The notes under the pieces are model-generated. The model was given only the letters and a program-made list of their open reading frames with translations. It was not told the DNA's origin and searched no databases. Position numbers and translations under genes: made by a program. Shown one piece after another: positions 62,120 to 64,000 of a stretch of 64,000 bases of DNA (position 1 is its first letter; each line of letters begins with the position of its first letter). This DNA comes from Deltaproteobacteria bacterium RBG_13_43_22 (lineage in GTDB: Bacteria; Desulfobacterota; RBG-13-43-22): positions 1 through 64,000 of the forward strand of contig MGQB01000031.1 of assembly GCA_001797675.1 (NCBI GenBank), in the 5' to 3' direction.

Positions 62120-62206
62120 TGGTCCGGTTGCGGGTTACGAGTTACGGGTTAGAAAATCGACGCTTTATATCCCAATAAAACTCGCAACACGAAACTCGTA
62201 ACATGG
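62120..62206. repeat. GTTACGAGTTACGGGTT word repeats, inverted pair
   Basis: CGGGTTACGAGTTACGGGTT and ACTCGCAACACGAAACTCGT are a degenerate inverted pair between dnaE and the UPF0280 gene, of the same word type as at 54770. Confidence 0.55.
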
Positions 62207-62213
62207 TTTTTTT

Positions 62214-62942
62214 ATGACTCTCTACCAAGATCGGTTTTACCGCAGTCAAATCAGCACTCCGGATTGGGTCTCTTTTACCATCCAGGTCAAGGAAACCGAC
62301 CTGTGGATTCGAGCCAGGAAAGACCTGTCTGTCGAAGGGTATGAAAGGGTTTTTCAATACCGACATGCCCTGGAAACCTATATCCATCAGAACCCCAGAT
62401 TTAAAGATTCGCTTCAGCCTCTGGATTTTGATTCTATGGCCCCGCCGGTGGTCCAGGCTATGATTCAGGCAGGCCGAATAGCCGGGGTCGGTCCTATGGC
62501 TGCGGTGGCCGGGGCCATCGCCGAACTGGTCGGGAAAGATCTGTCGGCTTTTTCACCAGACGTAATTATTGAAAATGGAGGGGATTTATTTATCGTCTGC
62601 CATGAAACCTTGATGGTCGGGATCTATGCGGGGGATTCTTCTTTCAGCGGACGGTTGGGGATTCGGTTGCCCCCTTCTGATGAACCGATAGGTTTATGCA
62701 CGTCTTCCGGGACTGTTGGTCATTCCATAAGCTTCGGCCGGGCCGATTCAGTGACTATTTTATCCCCATCGGCCACCCTTTCCGATGCCGTGGCTACGGC
62801 TGTGGGGAACCGGGTTCTAACCAAAAACGATATTCAGCCGGCCCTGGTTTGGGCACAGCAAATTCCGGACGTTGAAGGGATTTTGATCATTGTCGGAGAT
62901 CAGATAGGGGCGTGGGGGGGGATGGAGTTGGTGACGTTATAA
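62214..62942 (+). CDS. UPF0280 family protein
   Basis: A 242-residue protein of the UPF0280 family, an ApbE-like fold without assigned reaction. Blocks visible: GPMAAVAGAIAELVGKDL, DVIIENGGDLFI, GRLGIRLPPSDEPIGLCTSS and TVGHSISFGRADSVT. ApbE relatives bind FAD and transfer FMN, but whether UPF0280 does so is unknown. It starts at ATG 62214 just after a word repeat. Confidence 0.88.
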   Translation: MTLYQDRFYRSQISTPDWVSFTIQVKETDLWIRARKDLSVEGYERVFQYRHALETYIHQNPRFKDSLQPLDFDSMAPPVVQAMIQAGRIAGVGPMAAVAGAIAELVGKDLSAFSPDVIIENGGDLFIVCHETLMVGIYAGDSSFSGRLGIRLPPSDEPIGLCTSSGTVGHSISFGRADSVTILSPSATLSDAVATAVGNRVLTKNDIQPALVWAQQIPDVEGILIIVGDQIGAWGGMELVTL

Positions 62943-63023
62943 AAACAGACGGTGCAAGGTCCAAGGTGTGAGGCTTAAGGTCAAAAAGCCCCTAAACCGT
63001 CTATTAAAGTGGAGGGTTTCTTA

Positions 63024-63896
63024 ATGAAGTTACAAAAGTGGTTAGTTGGAATGTTGTTAATTGTCCTCATCAGTATTTGGGGCTGCGGGACCGTTCCCCC
63101 GGCCAAAGAAGGCAAGGGGCCGCCCAAGATCGCTCTGGTCTTGGGCGGGGGAGCAGCCAGAGGATTTGCCCATGTGGGGGTGATCCGTGTTTTGGAACAA
63201 GAAAAAATCCCCATTCATATGATCGTCGGAACCAGTGTAGGCAGCCTGATCGGGGCCCTTTATGCGGCTGATCCCAACAGCTTAAACCTGGAATGGCTGT
63301 CCTTTACCATAGAAAAAGAAGATATCTTCGATTATTCCTTGTTTTATTCCAAAATGGGGCCGGTTCAGGGGGAACGGCTGGAAAAATTCATTCAAACCAA
63401 TGTCAAAGCCAAAACCATGGAACAGATGAAGATCCCTTTTTATGCCGTGGCAACCGATCTGAATGAAGGAAATACCTGGGTCTTTGAAAAGGGTTCGGTG
63501 GCCAAGGCCGTGCGGGCCAGTAGTTCCATTCCAGGTATTTTTCAACCTCTGGAACTGGGCGGCCGAATGTATGTGGACGGCGGGGTGACCAACAACCTGC
63601 CGGTGGATGTGGCTCGGGCCAGAGGAGCGGATATTATCATTGCCGTCAGTATCTCAAAAAGTATTCGAAACCCTCAGATCAACAATTTGATTGATGTCAT
63701 CATGCAGTCCATTAGTATCATGGGGCGGGAATTGGTCACCTATAAATCCAGGGGATATGATGTGCTGATTGAGCCCAATGTGGGGGATGTGGGTATGACC
63801 GATTTTACACAAAAGAAAAGATTGATGGATGCCGGTATTCAGGCTGCAAAGCAGGCTATGCCGAGGATTAAAAAGTTGATTGAAGAAAAATCGTAA
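63024..63896 (+). CDS. Patatin-like phospholipase lipoprotein (RssA-like)
   Basis: A 290-residue patatin. A lipoprotein signal (KWLVGMLLIVLISIWGCG) puts it in the envelope. The oxyanion-hole motif LVLGGGAARGFAHVG, the nucleophile Ser in IVGTSVGSLIG and the catalytic Asp in MYVDGGVTNNLP are intact, so it should hydrolyse acyl esters. ATG 63024 has TGGAGGG seven bases upstream. It follows the UPF0280 gene by 80 bases on the same strand. Confidence 0.92.
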   Translation: MKLQKWLVGMLLIVLISIWGCGTVPPAKEGKGPPKIALVLGGGAARGFAHVGVIRVLEQEKIPIHMIVGTSVGSLIGALYAADPNSLNLEWLSFTIEKEDIFDYSLFYSKMGPVQGERLEKFIQTNVKAKTMEQMKIPFYAVATDLNEGNTWVFEKGSVAKAVRASSSIPGIFQPLELGGRMYVDGGVTNNLPVDVARARGADIIIAVSISKSIRNPQINNLIDVIMQSISIMGRELVTYKSRGYDVLIEPNVGDVGMTDFTQKKRLMDAGIQAAKQAMPRIKKLIEEKS

Positions 63897-64000
63897 CTTA
63901 AAAGGGTTCGAGGATTCAAGGATTCGGGTGACAAATCTCAAAGCCTTCCACTTGAATCTTTGGCCCCTTGACCCCTTGAATCCTTATTCATGCCTCGTGG
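63897..64000. repeat. GGATTCAAGG word repeats at the right edge
   Basis: GGTTCGAGGATTCAAGGATT and CCCCTTGAATCCTTATTC are a degenerate inverted pair after the patatin gene, with yet another word. The pair runs toward the window edge. Confidence 0.5.

Overview
The window reads as part of a chromosome from a mid-GC Gram-negative anaerobe of the Desulfobacterota (former Deltaproteobacteria) type. This is an inference from gene content: ATP-type PEP carboxykinase, a fused AccA-AccD carboxyltransferase, an LpxC fused to a receiver domain, sigma-54-like control of pilins, DUF3786 and DUF6485 proteins, and spacers full of degenerate inverted repeats. No rRNA is present, so the lineage cannot be fixed. 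Three tRNAs are seen: Thr(CGT), Arg(CCT) and His(GTG).

1-14.1 kb is an accessory region. A PAS sensor fragment and an HU gene are followed by a mobile element carrying two overlapping tyrosine recombinases. It is bounded by inverted repeats and 7-bp direct repeats. Next comes an integron-like gene cassette holding a TIR-nuclease fusion between two attC-like sites. A spacer of dispersed repeats, a XRE regulator and a Sel1-RDD-TPR membrane protein follow. From 9.1 to 14.1 kb lies a plasmid- or ICE-like module: excisionase-like HTH genes, a probable replication initiator with iterons, a zinc-finger protein, a ParB-topoisomerase VI-A-like fusion, a XRE gene with a leaderless promoter, and an integrase beside tRNA-Thr.

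14.3-25.3 kb is mostly housekeeping: pckA, an HDOD protein, a response regulator, an MBL hydrolase, DUF3786, accA-accD, a matrixin-like lipoprotein, an HD phosphohydrolase, a decayed GxxExxY gene inside inverted repeats, and gmhB.

25.3-39.7 kb is one long membrane-glycosyltransferase cluster. It holds GT39-like and TMTC-like enzymes (three with TPR tails), a methyltransferase and a DPM1-like GT2. It converges on two tandem type IV pilin genes with a sigma-54-like promoter. A plausible joint role is O-glycosylation of the pilins or other envelope proteins.

40.3-64 kb is core metabolism and envelope: proC, an AI-2E family transporter, an RNase Z-like MBL protein, a cupin, a transglutaminase, purC, an SDR-DUF2867 protein, receiver-LpxC, an acyl-CoA dehydrogenase, an ABC-class ATPase, Ppx/GppA, guaB, an S23 four-helix-bundle gene inside inverted repeats, guaA, dnaE, UPF0280 and a patatin lipoprotein. 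Purine genes purC, guaB and guaA lie within 13 kb of each other.

Most spacers carry repeats: several dispersed families, a perfect 121-bp duplicate, and locus-specific degenerate word repeats forming inverted pairs.
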